63,918 nucleotides of DNA, taken from contig CASFOW010000035.1 of assembly GCA_949296705.1 (NCBI GenBank), positions 1-63,918 of the forward strand. The letters are read 5' to 3'. Under the pieces are notes generated by a model. The model was not told the DNA's origin. It ran no database searches and saw only the letters and a program-made list of their open reading frames with translations. The stretch is from an uncultured bacterium (GTDB lineage Bacteria; Bacillota_I; Bacilli_A; RF39; UBA660). Positions 1-7,991 of this stretch are shown here, piece by piece. Position numbers and translations under genes: made by a program. Every line of letters begins with the position of its first letter. Positions within the stretch are counted from its first letter, which is position 1.

Positions 1-45
1 AAATTACTATAACATTTTTTTATTTTTTCTGCTATAATCATATTA

Positions 46-107
46 ACAACTTCTTTACTGTATTTTTTTTTATCTTAACAACAGTTTACGAAGTTGTTTT
101 TATTTTG
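46..107 (+). terminator. Inverted repeat with T-run, possible terminator
   Basis: The arms AACAACTTC and GAAGTTGTT (about 46-98) can form a long hairpin, and a shorter AACAAC/GTTGTT hairpin is nested in it. The right arm runs into TTTTTATTTT on the plus strand, so it would terminate plus-strand transcription. No plus-strand gene is visible to its left. It lies just past the stop of the minus-strand tail-like gene, but that strand lacks a T-run here. Confidence 0.3.
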
Positions 108-581
108 TCAAATTGGTAATTTTATTTTTGGAAAGTCCCTATAACCACCAGCTACACTAAAATTAGTATCATCATATTTACCATTAGCTATAGTCGCATG
201 ATTATGACTAAGCATTTCATTAATCGTTAAAGTATGATTGGTTTCGCCACCTATAGACCCATTTAAATAAGCATCACCACAAGCCAGTAAAAACCGATCC
301 TTAATTTGTTCCCAAGTACCACCAAAGGTAACTTGTGGATTAATCAAATTCGTAGTTAAGTAAATAGAACCAACTGGATAAATAAAATCCAAAATATCTT
401 GAAAGGAAGTAATTCCCTCTACAGCATGAATACTATTTACCGTTAAGTTCCCATCACTATCTAACTCAAAATTATTATTTGGGGAAGTAATACAAGTAAC
501 ATTTAAATTATTTACCTCTAAATTTGTATTTTCCCCTTCCTTCGTAAAAGCATTTACGATATATTCATATTCATCATTCAT
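108..581 (-). CDS. Phage tail/baseplate-like protein, probably truncated
   Basis: The 157-residue protein ends with a segment typical of phage tail-fibre and baseplate proteins: residues about 68-125 contain YPVGSIYLTT, then FGGTWEQIKDRFLLACG, a GGE step and EMLSHNH. In phage proteins this module continues with a glycine-rich stretch and an aromatic C-terminus. Here it stops after about 30 more residues, so the 3' end looks lost. The first 65 residues are low-complexity and unrecognised. The start has a weak AAAGGA ribosome site. No other phage gene is visible, and the ksgA operon ends with a terminator before it. It may be a prophage or tailocin remnant, or a domesticated surface protein. 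The domain call is from motif recall only. Confidence 0.5.
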   Translation of the reverse strand: MNDEYEYIVNAFTKEGENTNLEVNNLNVTCITSPNNNFELDSDGNLTVNSIHAVEGITSFQDILDFIYPVGSIYLTTNLINPQVTFGGTWEQIKDRFLLACGDAYLNGSIGGETNHTLTINEMLSHNHATIANGKYDDTNFSVAGGYRDFPKIKLPI

Positions 582-713
582 TCTCTATTTCATCCTTTCT
601 ATTCATTTTTTATAATATTTTTATTATTTAAATTTTTTTGTTCAATTCCCCCCTTCACACTAATAATTTATTAATATTTTTTCATTAGAACTATAGCAAA
701 TGCCTAATTTTGC

Positions 714-743
714 CAAAAAAAACGATAGTATACAAACTATCGC
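714..743 (-). terminator. Terminator of the ksgA transcript
   Basis: On the minus strand CGATAGT, a six-base loop and ACTATCG are followed by eight T residues, a few bases after the ksgA stop codon. Confidence 0.85.
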
Positions 744-759
744 AAAAAAATTTAATATT

Positions 760-1551
760 CTAAGCTAACGCATTACTTAACTCCACAAAAATTTCTAAAG
801 GAAGTGCTTCAGCGCGTACAGATAAATCTAAAGAATAACGAGAAAGTATCTGTTCAATAATATTCAAATTATATTTCTTTAAATTATTTTTTAGTGTTTT
901 TCTTTTATATTGAAACGCATCACGTACTAGTTGAAAGAAAAGTTCTTGATTCTTAAGCGGTAACTGTTCTTCTTTCTTCGTAAATGATAAAACTACACTA
1001 TCGACATTGGGTTTAGGAACAAAACAATTTTTACTGACATCAAAGAGCTTCTTTAACTGAAAATAATAATGGAAAAATACAGTAATTGAACTATAATCAC
1101 GGCTTCCAGGTTCTGCGCTAAACCTTATTCCAACCTCTTTTTGTACCATAACAACAATTTTATCTACCGAAATATGTTCTTCGATCAATTTAAGTAAAAT
1201 CGGCGTCGTAATATAATAAGGAAGATTCGCAATGACATACAGATGAGAATAAGAATATTTTTTCAAATCCTCCTTAACATTTCGAGTCAAAAAATCTCCG
1301 TAAATAATATCAATATTAGAGTAATCCTTTAAATTATTTCTTAAAATAGAAGATAGGGAATCATCGATTTCATAAGCTAACACTTGTTTACAACAAGGAG
1401 CTAATTCCCTCGTCAATGCCCCGCCACCAGGTCCTATTTCTATCACTAAAGTATCCTCAGGAATCTCACTATAAAGAACTATTTTCTTAGGAATAGAATC
1501 ATCTTTTAAAAAATTTTGACCATATTTCTTCTTAAATTTAATCTTCTCCAT
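760..1551 (-). CDS. ksgA: 16S rRNA dimethyladenosine transferase KsgA
   Basis: This is the SAM-dependent enzyme that dimethylates the two adjacent adenosines in the 3'-terminal hairpin of 16S rRNA, a late quality check in small-subunit assembly. The SAM-binding EIGPGGG motif is at residues 38-44 and the catalytic NLPYY motif at about 109-113. Length (263 aa) is normal. I start at the ATG for MEKIKFK because GAGGTG lies six to seven bases upstream; an earlier in-frame ATG at 1578 would place that ribosome site inside the gene. In Bacillus ksgA follows tatD and rnmV. Here tatD, a 3D-domain gene and a signal peptidase precede it, and no ribonuclease M5 gene is present. Confidence 0.95.
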   Translation of the reverse strand: MEKIKFKKKYGQNFLKDDSIPKKIVLYSEIPEDTLVIEIGPGGGALTRELAPCCKQVLAYEIDDSLSSILRNNLKDYSNIDIIYGDFLTRNVKEDLKKYSYSHLYVIANLPYYITTPILLKLIEEHISVDKIVVMVQKEVGIRFSAEPGSRDYSSITVFFHYYFQLKKLFDVSKNCFVPKPNVDSVVLSFTKKEEQLPLKNQELFFQLVRDAFQYKRKTLKNNLKKYNLNIIEQILSRYSLDLSVRAEALPLEIFVELSNALA

Positions 1552-1600
1552 TTTTTTCACCTCTTCAAAAGTACTCATATTGTATCACAAAAAAGAGAAA

Positions 1601-2206
1601 TTAAATTATATTTTCCTTCTCGTTATCATCAGACTTAGCTTTGGAATTATTAATTATACCGACTAATTTTCCGATATCATAAATAATCACCCCAACACAA
1701 GGTAAAACAACAATTAACAGCCACCCAAGCTTACTAGTAATAAAACTACGTACATACCCAATCATTGGAATACGAAATAAGACTTTACCAATTACTTCAT
1801 CTTCCATAATCAAGGCATTATCCTCAGCATTATTATTATCTCCTTTAGTACGATAGCCAATCTTTCCATCCTCGGTTTCCACAATTCCCACTACACGATG
1901 AGTAATAGGAGTTCCATGCGTATCAATGTCTTTCGATAAAAAAGTGATTATGTCATACATTTCAATCTTCTCGGTCGGAACACGCATACTCACAACCGCA
2001 TCATAAACATTGATATTTGGTACCATACTAGGACTAATAATCACATAAACCCCAAATAAAGGAGAGCGATCCTCATGATTTTTCATTCCAATCATTTGAT
2101 CAACAACATAAGCGCCAAAAAAAACAACAATAATTAAAACAATAATCAAAAGGGAATACAAAAGTACAGTAGATAAAAAATGTAAAATCTTACGGACCGT
2201 ATCCAT
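1601..2206 (-). CDS. sipW: Signal peptidase I, SipW/ER type
   Basis: This membrane-bound signal peptidase is of the archaeal/ER (SipW) type, in which the catalytic base is His rather than Lys. A membrane helix spans residues about 11-35. The nucleophile is Ser60 in SPSM, the general base is likely His103 in THRVVGI, and GDNN is at 122-125. A second helix (about 161-176) leads into a charged cytoplasmic tail. In Bacillus SipW processes biofilm fibre proteins (TasA, TapA) and some spore-associated substrates, but none is encoded nearby. It lies between the 3D-domain gene and ksgA with its own upstream gap of about 115 bases. The type assignment is firm; the substrate is unknown. Confidence 0.85.
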   Translation of the reverse strand: MDTVRKILHFLSTVLLYSLLIIVLIIVVFFGAYVVDQMIGMKNHEDRSPLFGVYVIISPSMVPNINVYDAVVSMRVPTEKIEMYDIITFLSKDIDTHGTPITHRVVGIVETEDGKIGYRTKGDNNNAEDNALIMEDEVIGKVLFRIPMIGYVRSFITSKLGWLLIVVLPCVGVIIYDIGKLVGIINNSKAKSDDNEKENII

Positions 2207-2299
2207 ATAATCACCGCGCCATTCTAATATACTTTAATCATACCACAGGAAAACTAGACAAACAATAAAAATAGTATAATCTTTTTAATCCTTGACAAA

Positions 2300-2323
2300 G
2301 AAAAAGAAGTAGGTTTCTACTCC
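2300..2323 (-). terminator. Terminator of the 3D-domain gene
   Basis: On the minus strand GGAGTAG, AAAC and CTACTTC are followed by TTTTTCTTT. It begins directly at the stop codon of the 3D gene. Confidence 0.8.
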
Positions 2324-2911
2324 TTACCAACCCCAACGTAAAATTTCATATTGAACATTCTTTTGTCTACCCACTACATTAGGGTCATCCGTCTCCGCAA
2401 TAAGAAAATCCATAATATTTCCTTTAATTGCACCACCTCTATCTAAGACTATTCCAACAATTGGTTCAGTTGAAAAACTAACATTACTAATTCTTACAAT
2501 ACTACCACATGGAATCGCCATATCAGCAGCTAAAATACGAACTGTACCATAAGTAACATCTTCAAAATAAATATTATTATTTCGTACATCTTGGCGAGGT
2601 GGGCAACCAACTTTTCCTGAACAACCTGCACAGTTAGCTTGATAAGCCGTCATTTCTCCTACAAAAGAAATAGGATTAGTAGGACCATATTGAAGTGCTT
2701 CACTCATATTAGAAACCGGAATAACTTTTAACTGATTATTTCGATTATCATATTTACTAACAATGTGAATAGCTTCAATTGAACGAACACCATTAATATT
2801 ATTGACAAAATTATTCGTTTTATGATTACCACTCGCAACAACAACTAACAAAAGCAAAAAGAATAAAACGAAAAACGCCCGATTTAAAATTACTTTATAA
2901 AATTTTTTCAT
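2324..2911 (-). CDS. 3D-domain cell-wall protein, YabE position
   Basis: The 195-residue protein has an N-terminal membrane anchor or signal (residues about 12-27) and a C-terminal 3D domain. The three acidic residues that name the domain appear as D130 (ILAAD, then IPCGS), D157 and D168 (DRGGAIKGN then IMD). The domain has the double-psi beta-barrel fold of MltA-type lytic transglycosylases and Bacillus YabE/YocH, so a role in cell-wall turnover is likely. It sits next to tatD, where Bacillus has yabE, but lacks the DUF348 repeats and G5 domain of YabE. An unusual Cys cluster (C94, C97, C103, C135) could form disulphides outside the cell. Substrate and activity are inferred from the fold. 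Confidence 0.75.
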   Translation of the reverse strand: MKKFYKVILNRAFFVLFFLLLLVVVASGNHKTNNFVNNINGVRSIEAIHIVSKYDNRNNQLKVIPVSNMSEALQYGPTNPISFVGEMTAYQANCAGCSGKVGCPPRQDVRNNNIYFEDVTYGTVRILAADMAIPCGSIVRISNVSFSTEPIVGIVLDRGGAIKGNIMDFLIAETDDPNVVGRQKNVQYEILRWGW

Positions 2912-2951
2912 AACCCACCTATTACGCTTTCGACTTTTCTATTCTGTTTTT

Positions 2952-2980
2952 ACTATAACACAATTAAATCGGTAAGTCAA
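2952..2980 (-). promoter_or_regulatory. Sigma-A-type promoter of the 3D-domain gene
   Basis: On the minus strand TTGACT, a 17-base spacer and TATAGT read toward the 3D gene. The -35 box lies in the last codons of tatD. Confidence 0.65.
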
Positions 2981-3722
2981 ATACCCTTTTCGCATTATCT
3001 GTCGTTATTTTTTCAACCTCTGAAAGAGAAACACCTTTAATCTGAGCAATCTTTTCGGCAATTAAAGGAATATACTTTGATTCATTCATTTCACCGCGAT
3101 GAGGTTCTGGGGTAAGATAAGGACTATCTGTCTCTAAAACAATACTAGAAAGAGGAATTTTTTCAACAACTTGATATAACTTACTATTTTTAAAAGTAAG
3201 AACACCACCTATTCCAAGCACAAAACCAAGCTCAATAAAAGCACGAGCCATCTCATAACTACCGCTAAAACAATGAATTACTCCCTTTACTTTACCTTTA
3301 TATTGAGACAAAATATCATAAAGTTCTTGAATCGCATCCCGACAATGAATAACAACAGGCATCTGGTGTTTAACCGCCAAATCTAATTGCTTTTGAAACA
3401 AATCACGCTGTTTTTCTTTATTATCCTTTCGCCAATAATAATCCAATCCTATCTCACCAATCGCAACAATTCTAGAAGAAGAAAGAAGCACTTCATCTAA
3501 ACACTGTAAATCTTTATCCGTAATGATATCCGCATCTTCCGGATGAAAACCAAGAGATACAAAAACATCTTTATATTTAGCTAAAAATTCTTTCCCTACT
3601 TGATAACAATCATGATTACAAAAAGAAAAAATAAGACCTTTTACATTAGCCGAATAAGCATTTTCTAGATATACATCACCTGATACAGTCGAATCGATAT
3701 GACAATGGGTATCAATAAACAT
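2964..3722 (-). CDS. tatD: TatD-family metal-dependent DNase
   Basis: This TIM-barrel amidohydrolase-superfamily enzyme acts as a 3'-5' DNA/RNA exonuclease in characterised homologues. The metal ligands are visible in order: THCHID near the N-terminus, the Glu of GEIGLDYYW at about residues 92-100, HCRDA, HCFSG and the Asp of LETDSPYL. Length (252 aa) is typical. It follows metG, as in Bacillus (metS-yabD), but a terminator lies between them and a TGA-TAGAAT extended -10 precedes it. AGAGGTG sits ahead of the ATG. Confidence 0.93.
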   Translation of the reverse strand: MFIDTHCHIDSTVSGDVYLENAYSANVKGLIFSFCNHDCYQVGKEFLAKYKDVFVSLGFHPEDADIITDKDLQCLDEVLLSSSRIVAIGEIGLDYYWRKDNKEKQRDLFQKQLDLAVKHQMPVVIHCRDAIQELYDILSQYKGKVKGVIHCFSGSYEMARAFIELGFVLGIGGVLTFKNSKLYQVVEKIPLSSIVLETDSPYLTPEPHRGEMNESKYIPLIAEKIAQIKGVSLSEVEKITTDNAKRVFDLPI

Positions 3723-3754
3723 ATTTTCACCTCTTAACTACTATTCTATCATAG

Positions 3755-3780
3755 AAAAAATCCTACAAAATAGGATTTTG
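3755..3780 (-). terminator. Terminator after metG
   Basis: On the minus strand AATCCTA, a short loop and TAGGATT are followed by TTTTTC, just past the metG stop codon. It closes the T-box-dut-metG unit. Confidence 0.85.
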
Positions 3781-3781
3781 A

Positions 3782-5332
3782 TTAAGAATGACTAGATTGT
3801 CCAAGTTCTTGTAGCTTTTTTTCTTTATCCATTCTTAAAAATAATGGCTCTGGTTTAGAAACCGTATAAACTAAATTGTCAACAAATTTTCTAGAATCAC
3901 ACGTTGTATTTAATTGTTTTTGAATATTTAATGCCGTATCTGGTAAGAATGGCGCTAAAAATAAACTAGAAACACGGATTGATTCTAATAAATGATATAA
4001 AACCGTAGCTAAGCGAGTCTTTTTCGTCTCATCTTTAGCTAAAGCCCAAGGCAAAGTTTCATCAATATATTTATTACTACGACGAAGTAAATTAAATATT
4101 TCATCAAGAGCTGACCCAATCTCTAACTTTGCCATCTTCTCCTCTACTTTATCCTCTAATTGATCAATCATTCCTAATAACTCTTGATCAATTTCTTCGC
4201 TAACTTGTAGATTGCTTACTTCACCATCAAAATATTTCTGTACCATCGAAATCGTCCGATTAACCAAATTACCTAAGATATTCGCTAAATCACTATTGGT
4301 TCTTTCAATTAATAAATCATAAGTAAATACACCATCACTACTAAAAGGAATCTCATGTAATAAATAATAGCGGACAGCATCAACACCGAAATGTTCAACT
4401 AAATCATCAGCATAAACAACATTCCCTTTTGATTTACTCATCTTTCCATCTCCCACAATTAACCATGGGTGACCAAATACTTGTTTAGGAAGTGGTAAAT
4501 CTAAACTCATTAAAAAGCAAGGCCAATAAATCGTATGAAAACGAATAATATCTTTACCGATTAAATGTAAATCAGCTGGCCAATATTTATTAAACTCATC
4601 AGTACTGCCATCAGGATCATAACCAATATTAGTAATATAATTCGTAAGCGCATCTAACCACACATAAACAACATGCTTAGGATCAAAATCTACTGGAATT
4701 CCCCAATCAAAAGAAGTTCTAGATACACATAAATCTTGTAAGCCTGGCTTCAAAAAGTTATTCAACATTTCATTTTTTCTAGATTCTGGTTGAATAAAAT
4801 CAGGATGAGTTTCGATATACTCAATTAAACGATCTTGATACTTAGAAAGTCTAAAGAAATAAGCTTCCTCGCTCTTCCTATTTACTTCTCTACCACAATC
4901 AGGACACTTACCATCCACTAATTGACTTTCTGTAAAGAAAGACTCACAAGGTGTACAATACCACCCTTCATATTTTCCAAGATAAATATCCCCTTGATCC
5001 ATCATTTTCTTAAATATCTTTTGAACGATTCTTTCATGATGTGGATTAGTAGTTCGTACAAAGCGATCATAACTAGTATTCATAACATCCCAGATTCTTT
5101 TAATTTCAGTTGCGACTTCATCAACAAACTGTTTCGGTGTAGTACCAGCTAGCTCTGCTTTCTGTTGAATTTTTTCCCCGTGTTCATCAGTACCAGTCTG
5201 AAAATAAACTTCATACCCTTTAAATCTTTTATAGCGTGCAATCGCATCAGCTAAAACAATCTCATAAGTATTTCCAATATGAGGTTTTCCAGAAGTATAA
5301 GCAATTGCGGTTGAAATATAATATTTTTCCAT
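3782..5332 (-). CDS. metG: Methionyl-tRNA synthetase
   Basis: This class I synthetase charges initiator and elongator tRNA-Met. The HIGH-type signature is HIGN at residues 18-21 and the KMSKS loop is near residue 297. A CxxC...CxxC connective-peptide knuckle (CTPC, then CPDC) lies at about 126-145. At 516 aa it lacks the C-terminal EMAP-II/Trbp111-like tRNA-binding domain found in Bacillus MetS. I start at MEKYYIS because the upstream dUTPase ends four bases before it and AGAAGGG precedes the ATG; an in-frame GTG/ATG-type extension into dut has no support. It is co-transcribed with dut behind a T-box leader. Confidence 0.95.
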   Translation of the reverse strand: MEKYYISTAIAYTSGKPHIGNTYEIVLADAIARYKRFKGYEVYFQTGTDEHGEKIQQKAELAGTTPKQFVDEVATEIKRIWDVMNTSYDRFVRTTNPHHERIVQKIFKKMMDQGDIYLGKYEGWYCTPCESFFTESQLVDGKCPDCGREVNRKSEEAYFFRLSKYQDRLIEYIETHPDFIQPESRKNEMLNNFLKPGLQDLCVSRTSFDWGIPVDFDPKHVVYVWLDALTNYITNIGYDPDGSTDEFNKYWPADLHLIGKDIIRFHTIYWPCFLMSLDLPLPKQVFGHPWLIVGDGKMSKSKGNVVYADDLVEHFGVDAVRYYLLHEIPFSSDGVFTYDLLIERTNSDLANILGNLVNRTISMVQKYFDGEVSNLQVSEEIDQELLGMIDQLEDKVEEKMAKLEIGSALDEIFNLLRRSNKYIDETLPWALAKDETKKTRLATVLYHLLESIRVSSLFLAPFLPDTALNIQKQLNTTCDSRKFVDNLVYTVSKPEPLFLRMDKEKKLQELGQSSHS

Positions 5333-5336
5333 TTTT

Positions 5337-5834
5337 TTACCCTTCTTTCCTATCGGTAGAGCCAAACCCATTCACTCTTTTTCGAGTAACTTCTTCTTCA
5401 CCATCTACCGTTAAATATTTAATAAATATCATTTGACAAATCTTATCTTTACGATGTACTACATAGTCAGTATCTCCACAATTCTGTAAACATATCCAGA
5501 TATGTCCTTCATTTTCTATATTATTATAATAATCAGAATCAATGACACCAACTTGGTTACACATTCGTACCTGCGAACGAATTCCTTGACTACTACGAAT
5601 CATCATCAATAGTACTTCATCAGGATTCATACAAGCCTTAATACCTAAGGGAATCTTCTTTATCTCGCCTGGAGCTAAAACAAAATCAATTACTGATTCT
5701 CCATCATAACCAGCACTTTTCTTGGTTGCTCTTTGTGGTAAAGAGTATTCTTGATATAAAGAACTATCATCATTTATATCTCGTTTAAATTGTTCATAAC
5801 TAATCTTTTCAAAATATCGCGCCATGCTCTTCAT
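5337..5834 (-). CDS. dut: dUTP diphosphatase (trimeric dUTPase)
   Basis: This enzyme hydrolyses dUTP to dUMP and pyrophosphate, keeping uracil out of DNA and supplying dUMP for dTMP synthesis. All five trimeric-dUTPase motifs can be read: AGYDGES, RSSQGIR, GVIDSDYYN, KICQMIF and the C-terminal GFGSTDRKEG. GGAGGG lies just ahead of two in-frame ATGs, at 5834 (MKSMARY) and 5825 (MARY), so the exact start is uncertain. Longer upstream readings would run into the T-box terminator and are unlikely. It sits between the T-box and metG, so its expression should follow charging of the sensed tRNA, an odd pairing for a nucleotide-pool enzyme. A thymidylate-synthase-like gene (36.2 kb) and ung (54.0 kb) are also present. 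Confidence 0.88.
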   Translation of the reverse strand: MKSMARYFEKISYEQFKRDINDDSSLYQEYSLPQRATKKSAGYDGESVIDFVLAPGEIKKIPLGIKACMNPDEVLLMMIRSSQGIRSQVRMCNQVGVIDSDYYNNIENEGHIWICLQNCGDTDYVVHRKDKICQMIFIKYLTVDGEEEVTRKRVNGFGSTDRKEG

Positions 5835-5844
5835 CACCCTCCAT

Positions 5845-6069
5845 AAAAAAACGACTTTCTCGCCTATAAGGACGAAAAAATCGCGGTACCACCTTACTTT
5901 ATGAATCAATATCCATACTCTTAACTTCTTAACGCGAATAACGAATAAACCTACCTATCGATCTATCAGTTCCAGAACCATCTATCATACTTCCTTTATA
6001 TCTCCTTTCACCACCCGAGACTCTCTTATCATAAATTCCATATGACTCTTTCTTTCAAAACTTTTATAT
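5845..6069 (-). ncRNA. T-box leader controlling dut-metG
   Basis: The minus strand carries the diagnostic T-box sequence AAGGTGGTACCGCG (5882-5895), which pairs with the free acceptor end of an uncharged tRNA. Upstream is a Stem I region with AGAGAG and a GGGTGGTGAAA apical loop. Downstream CGATTTTTTCG pairs, with wobbles, with GCGAGAAAGTCG (5852-5883), and a T-run follows, forming the terminator. The UGGU bulge would pair with ACCA, consistent with a tRNA having discriminator A such as tRNA-Met. ATG triplets occur in the 3' half of Stem I (about 5975-5990) as candidate specifiers. Methionine as the sensed amino acid is inferred mainly from metG. Confidence 0.88.
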
Positions 6070-6075
6070 CTAGAA

Positions 6076-6104
6076 ATTATATCATAAAAATTTCTACTCT
6101 TCAA
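6076..6104 (-). promoter_or_regulatory. Promoter of the T-box-dut-metG unit
   Basis: On the minus strand TTGAAG, a 17-base spacer and TATAAT lie just upstream of the T-box. A perfect TTGACA at 6112-6117 is too far from this -10 to be its partner. Confidence 0.6.
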
Positions 6105-6621
6105 TATTTTTTGTCAAAAATGCATTAAACATCTTTACGGTCAATCTCTCTTGTTCCGACAACGGATTATCATCAAATAAAATTACCGCTCCTAACACAT
6201 CGCTATCCACAATAACAGGACTAATCATATAGTAGCCATTCTCATTCTTATCATCAACCAAAGAAAAAGAAGACTCCTGATTTTCTAAATAATCCATACG
6301 ATCCATACACTTATCCTGCACAAAAGAAGTAATTTCCTTATTTAAATAGTATTTTTCTAACTCCTTAGAACAAGCAATTACCTTATCATGGTCAGTAATT
6401 AATAACTTTTTCTTTAATAAATAATCACTAATTTCCACCAATTTAATTGCCATATCACTAAATTCATTAATTAAAGAAAATTTCTTTAAAATAATTTCAT
6501 TACCACTAATATAAAACTCTAACGTATCTCCTTCCCTAATTTTCAAATTCTTTCTTATTTCCTTAGGAATAACAATACGTCCTAAATCATCAATCCTACG
6601 AATAACTCCAGTAGATTTCAT
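6094..6621 (-). CDS. spoVT: Stage V sporulation regulator SpoVT
   Basis: SpoVT is an AbrB-family transcription factor that shapes late forespore gene expression. The N-terminal swapped-hairpin DNA-binding domain (about residues 1-50: MKSTGVIRRIDDLGRIVIPK) is nearly identical to that of Bacillus SpoVT. A GAF-like domain follows (about 55-175). The start at MKSTG has AGAAGG six bases upstream; an earlier ATG would bury that site. In Bacillus the order is also pth-fin-mfd-spoVT; here an unknown RNA and two unrecognised genes intervene. A TATAAT-like -10 lies at 6666-6671. Together with gerQ and a bofA-like gene it indicates a sporulation programme. Confidence 0.9.
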   Translation of the reverse strand: MKSTGVIRRIDDLGRIVIPKEIRKNLKIREGDTLEFYISGNEIILKKFSLINEFSDMAIKLVEISDYLLKKKLLITDHDKVIACSKELEKYYLNKEITSFVQDKCMDRMDYLENQESSFSLVDDKNENGYYMISPVIVDSDVLGAVILFDDNPLSEQERLTVKMFNAFLTKNIEE

Positions 6622-6687
6622 ATATAACCTTCTTTCTATCATTAGTCTTACTAAGATTAAAAAAGATTATACTAAAATAAATAAAAT

Positions 6688-7320
6688 TTATAATTTTTCT
6701 TCAGTCTTGGCACAAATCTCTTGATAACGTAAATAGCCTTCTTTAGCTTTATTAATCAAATTATTATCCCGAAGCATAATCTCCATATGAAGTTTAGTCT
6801 CTAATTTACCATAAAGCCGATTTTGTAAATAATCTTGAATACGTTTTAACGTAATTTCTTGTTTTTCTGGTAATATATTTTTTTTCACATTGCGTTCAAA
6901 TAAACACATAGCTTCTTCTTTAACTGAACAAAATGCTTTTTCAATAAATGGATCCTTTAATTGTTTAGTTGTCTCTAATACAAAATCATAATATTCCTTC
7001 ATCATATCCTCAGTAAATTCTAATTGACTAACCTTTTCTTCTAAAGAAAGCTTTTTCTTCTCTAATTGAACCTCTATTTCACGATAACTATCCATCTTCA
7101 TTTGATTAATGGTATCGATAACAAAGCGATAACGTCCCGTATACTCTCCATCTTCATAAATAGATCGAATATTTTTTATTCCAACATCAAATTCATGATT
7201 AAAAATATTAATTATCGTTTCTAAAAGAGAAGTAATATTCTTTTCAATATCGTATTTTAAGCTATTAATGAGGATGTTTTTATTTTTTTCTTTAAACATA
7301 TTTAAAATATCATGATCCAT
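6688..7320 (-). CDS. Hypothetical cytosolic helical protein
   Basis: I do not recognise this 210-residue protein. It has no signal peptide or membrane segment. It is rich in Glu, Lys, Leu and Ile, with a likely coiled coil at about residues 80-105 (EIEVQLEKKKLSLEEKV). AAGGGTG precedes the ATG, so it is probably expressed. It lies between the small orf at 7409 and spoVT, where Bacillus has no gene. No DNA-binding or catalytic motif is apparent. Confidence 0.6.
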   Translation of the reverse strand: MDHDILNMFKEKNKNILINSLKYDIEKNITSLLETIINIFNHEFDVGIKNIRSIYEDGEYTGRYRFVIDTINQMKMDSYREIEVQLEKKKLSLEEKVSQLEFTEDMMKEYYDFVLETTKQLKDPFIEKAFCSVKEEAMCLFERNVKKNILPEKQEITLKRIQDYLQNRLYGKLETKLHMEIMLRDNNLINKAKEGYLRYQEICAKTEEKL

Positions 7321-7402
7321 TTTTCTTCACCCTTATTGTATTCATCATAACAGGTTCTAAAAAAATAGTCAATTCATGACAAAAGAAAAATCGAACAAAA
7401 AA

Positions 7403-7424
7403 ATACCCTTATACTAAAGGATAT
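7403..7424 (-). terminator. Terminator overlapping the end of the 7409 orf
   Basis: On the minus strand ATATCCTT, a six-base loop and AAGGGTAT (one G-T pair) are followed by seven T residues. The right-hand arm contains the stop codon of the upstream gene. Confidence 0.7.
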
Positions 7425-7816
7425 TTGTTTGAATACATATACAAACGTTTCTTTTTTTGATAATCGCAAGCTGAATTTTCTGGTAAATGATACATAGAAG
7501 CAAAAGTCGTCGAATAGGCAAGTAAATCTTCTTCTATTAAAGTATCAAAAATAGTTGGATCGATATATATACTAGAAACCATATTAGCTCTAGTTAAATC
7601 TTCTTGATTTCTAAAATGAACTACTTGGAAAGTATCTTTTAATTGTAATAAACAATCTGGTTGTAGAAATATTTTCTTAACATCTAAATGAAGAGATTCA
7701 GAATATAAGTAAAATTCTTCATTATCTTGATCTCTTTTTAATTCAAAAATATAAGGAACCATATTAAAATCAAATAAAATCAACAGCGAAGTATCTTTTA
7801 AACTATTATTTAACAA
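7409..7816 (-). CDS. Hypothetical small protein behind a structured RNA
   Basis: This is an unrecognised 135-residue soluble protein. It begins with TTG, seven bases after AGGAG, which is the only well-placed start. The sequence alternates hydrophobic and acidic stretches, with no membrane segment and no motif I know; it ends in a Lys/Tyr-rich tail. It lies 40-odd bases downstream of the short RNA at 7855-7986, which has its own promoter and a hairpin ending in T residues. Expression may therefore depend on read-through of that hairpin. A terminator overlaps its stop codon, so RNA plus orf form one compact unit. Confidence 0.55.
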   Translation of the reverse strand: MLNNSLKDTSLLILFDFNMVPYIFELKRDQDNEEFYLYSESLHLDVKKIFLQPDCLLQLKDTFQVVHFRNQEDLTRANMVSSIYIDPTIFDTLIEEDLLAYSTTFASMYHLPENSACDYQKKKRLYMYSNKYPLV

Positions 7817-7854
7817 TGTACTTCTCCTTTCTTTATTATTTTGTGGCTTCCTGC

Positions 7855-7991
7855 AAACAAAAACACAGAAACCACCACTCTAGTGACTCCGTGTTATAAC
7901 GTGTAGGTTTCCCCTGTGCAGCTTTTCAGACTTTTCAGTATTTCTTTTTTCTTCATTACCTGAATATGCACACTCACTTGGCAAGTAATAA
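7855..7991 (-). ncRNA. Unidentified structured RNA or leader
   Basis: A transcript of about 130 nt is predicted from a promoter at 7991-8019 to a strong hairpin at 7862-7895: AACACGGAGTCAC paired, with mismatches, to GTGGTTTCTGTGTT, then TTTTTG. Inside, GTGCA (about 7968) can pair with TGCAC (about 7918), and the segment CACAGGGGAAACCTACACG looks like a conserved core. It matches no riboswitch or housekeeping RNA I can name: it has no T-box, SRP, tmRNA or RNase P signature. It could be a leader attenuating the 7409 orf, a 6S-like RNA or another small RNA. Confidence 0.5.

Noticed and set aside
4922-5152. Plus-strand open frame opposite metG
   Set aside because: It overlaps a clear synthetase gene, has no ribosome site and low-complexity composition; the same applies to the other frames antisense to known genes, such as 18339-18683 and 60416-60892.
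6112-6117. TTGACA as the -35 of the T-box promoter
   Set aside because: It is 30 bases from the TATAAT box, too far; a TTGAAG at 17-base spacing fits better.
7855-7991. Assignment of the small RNA to T-box, SRP, tmRNA, RNase P or a named riboswitch
   Set aside because: None of the diagnostic cores of these families is present; left unassigned.
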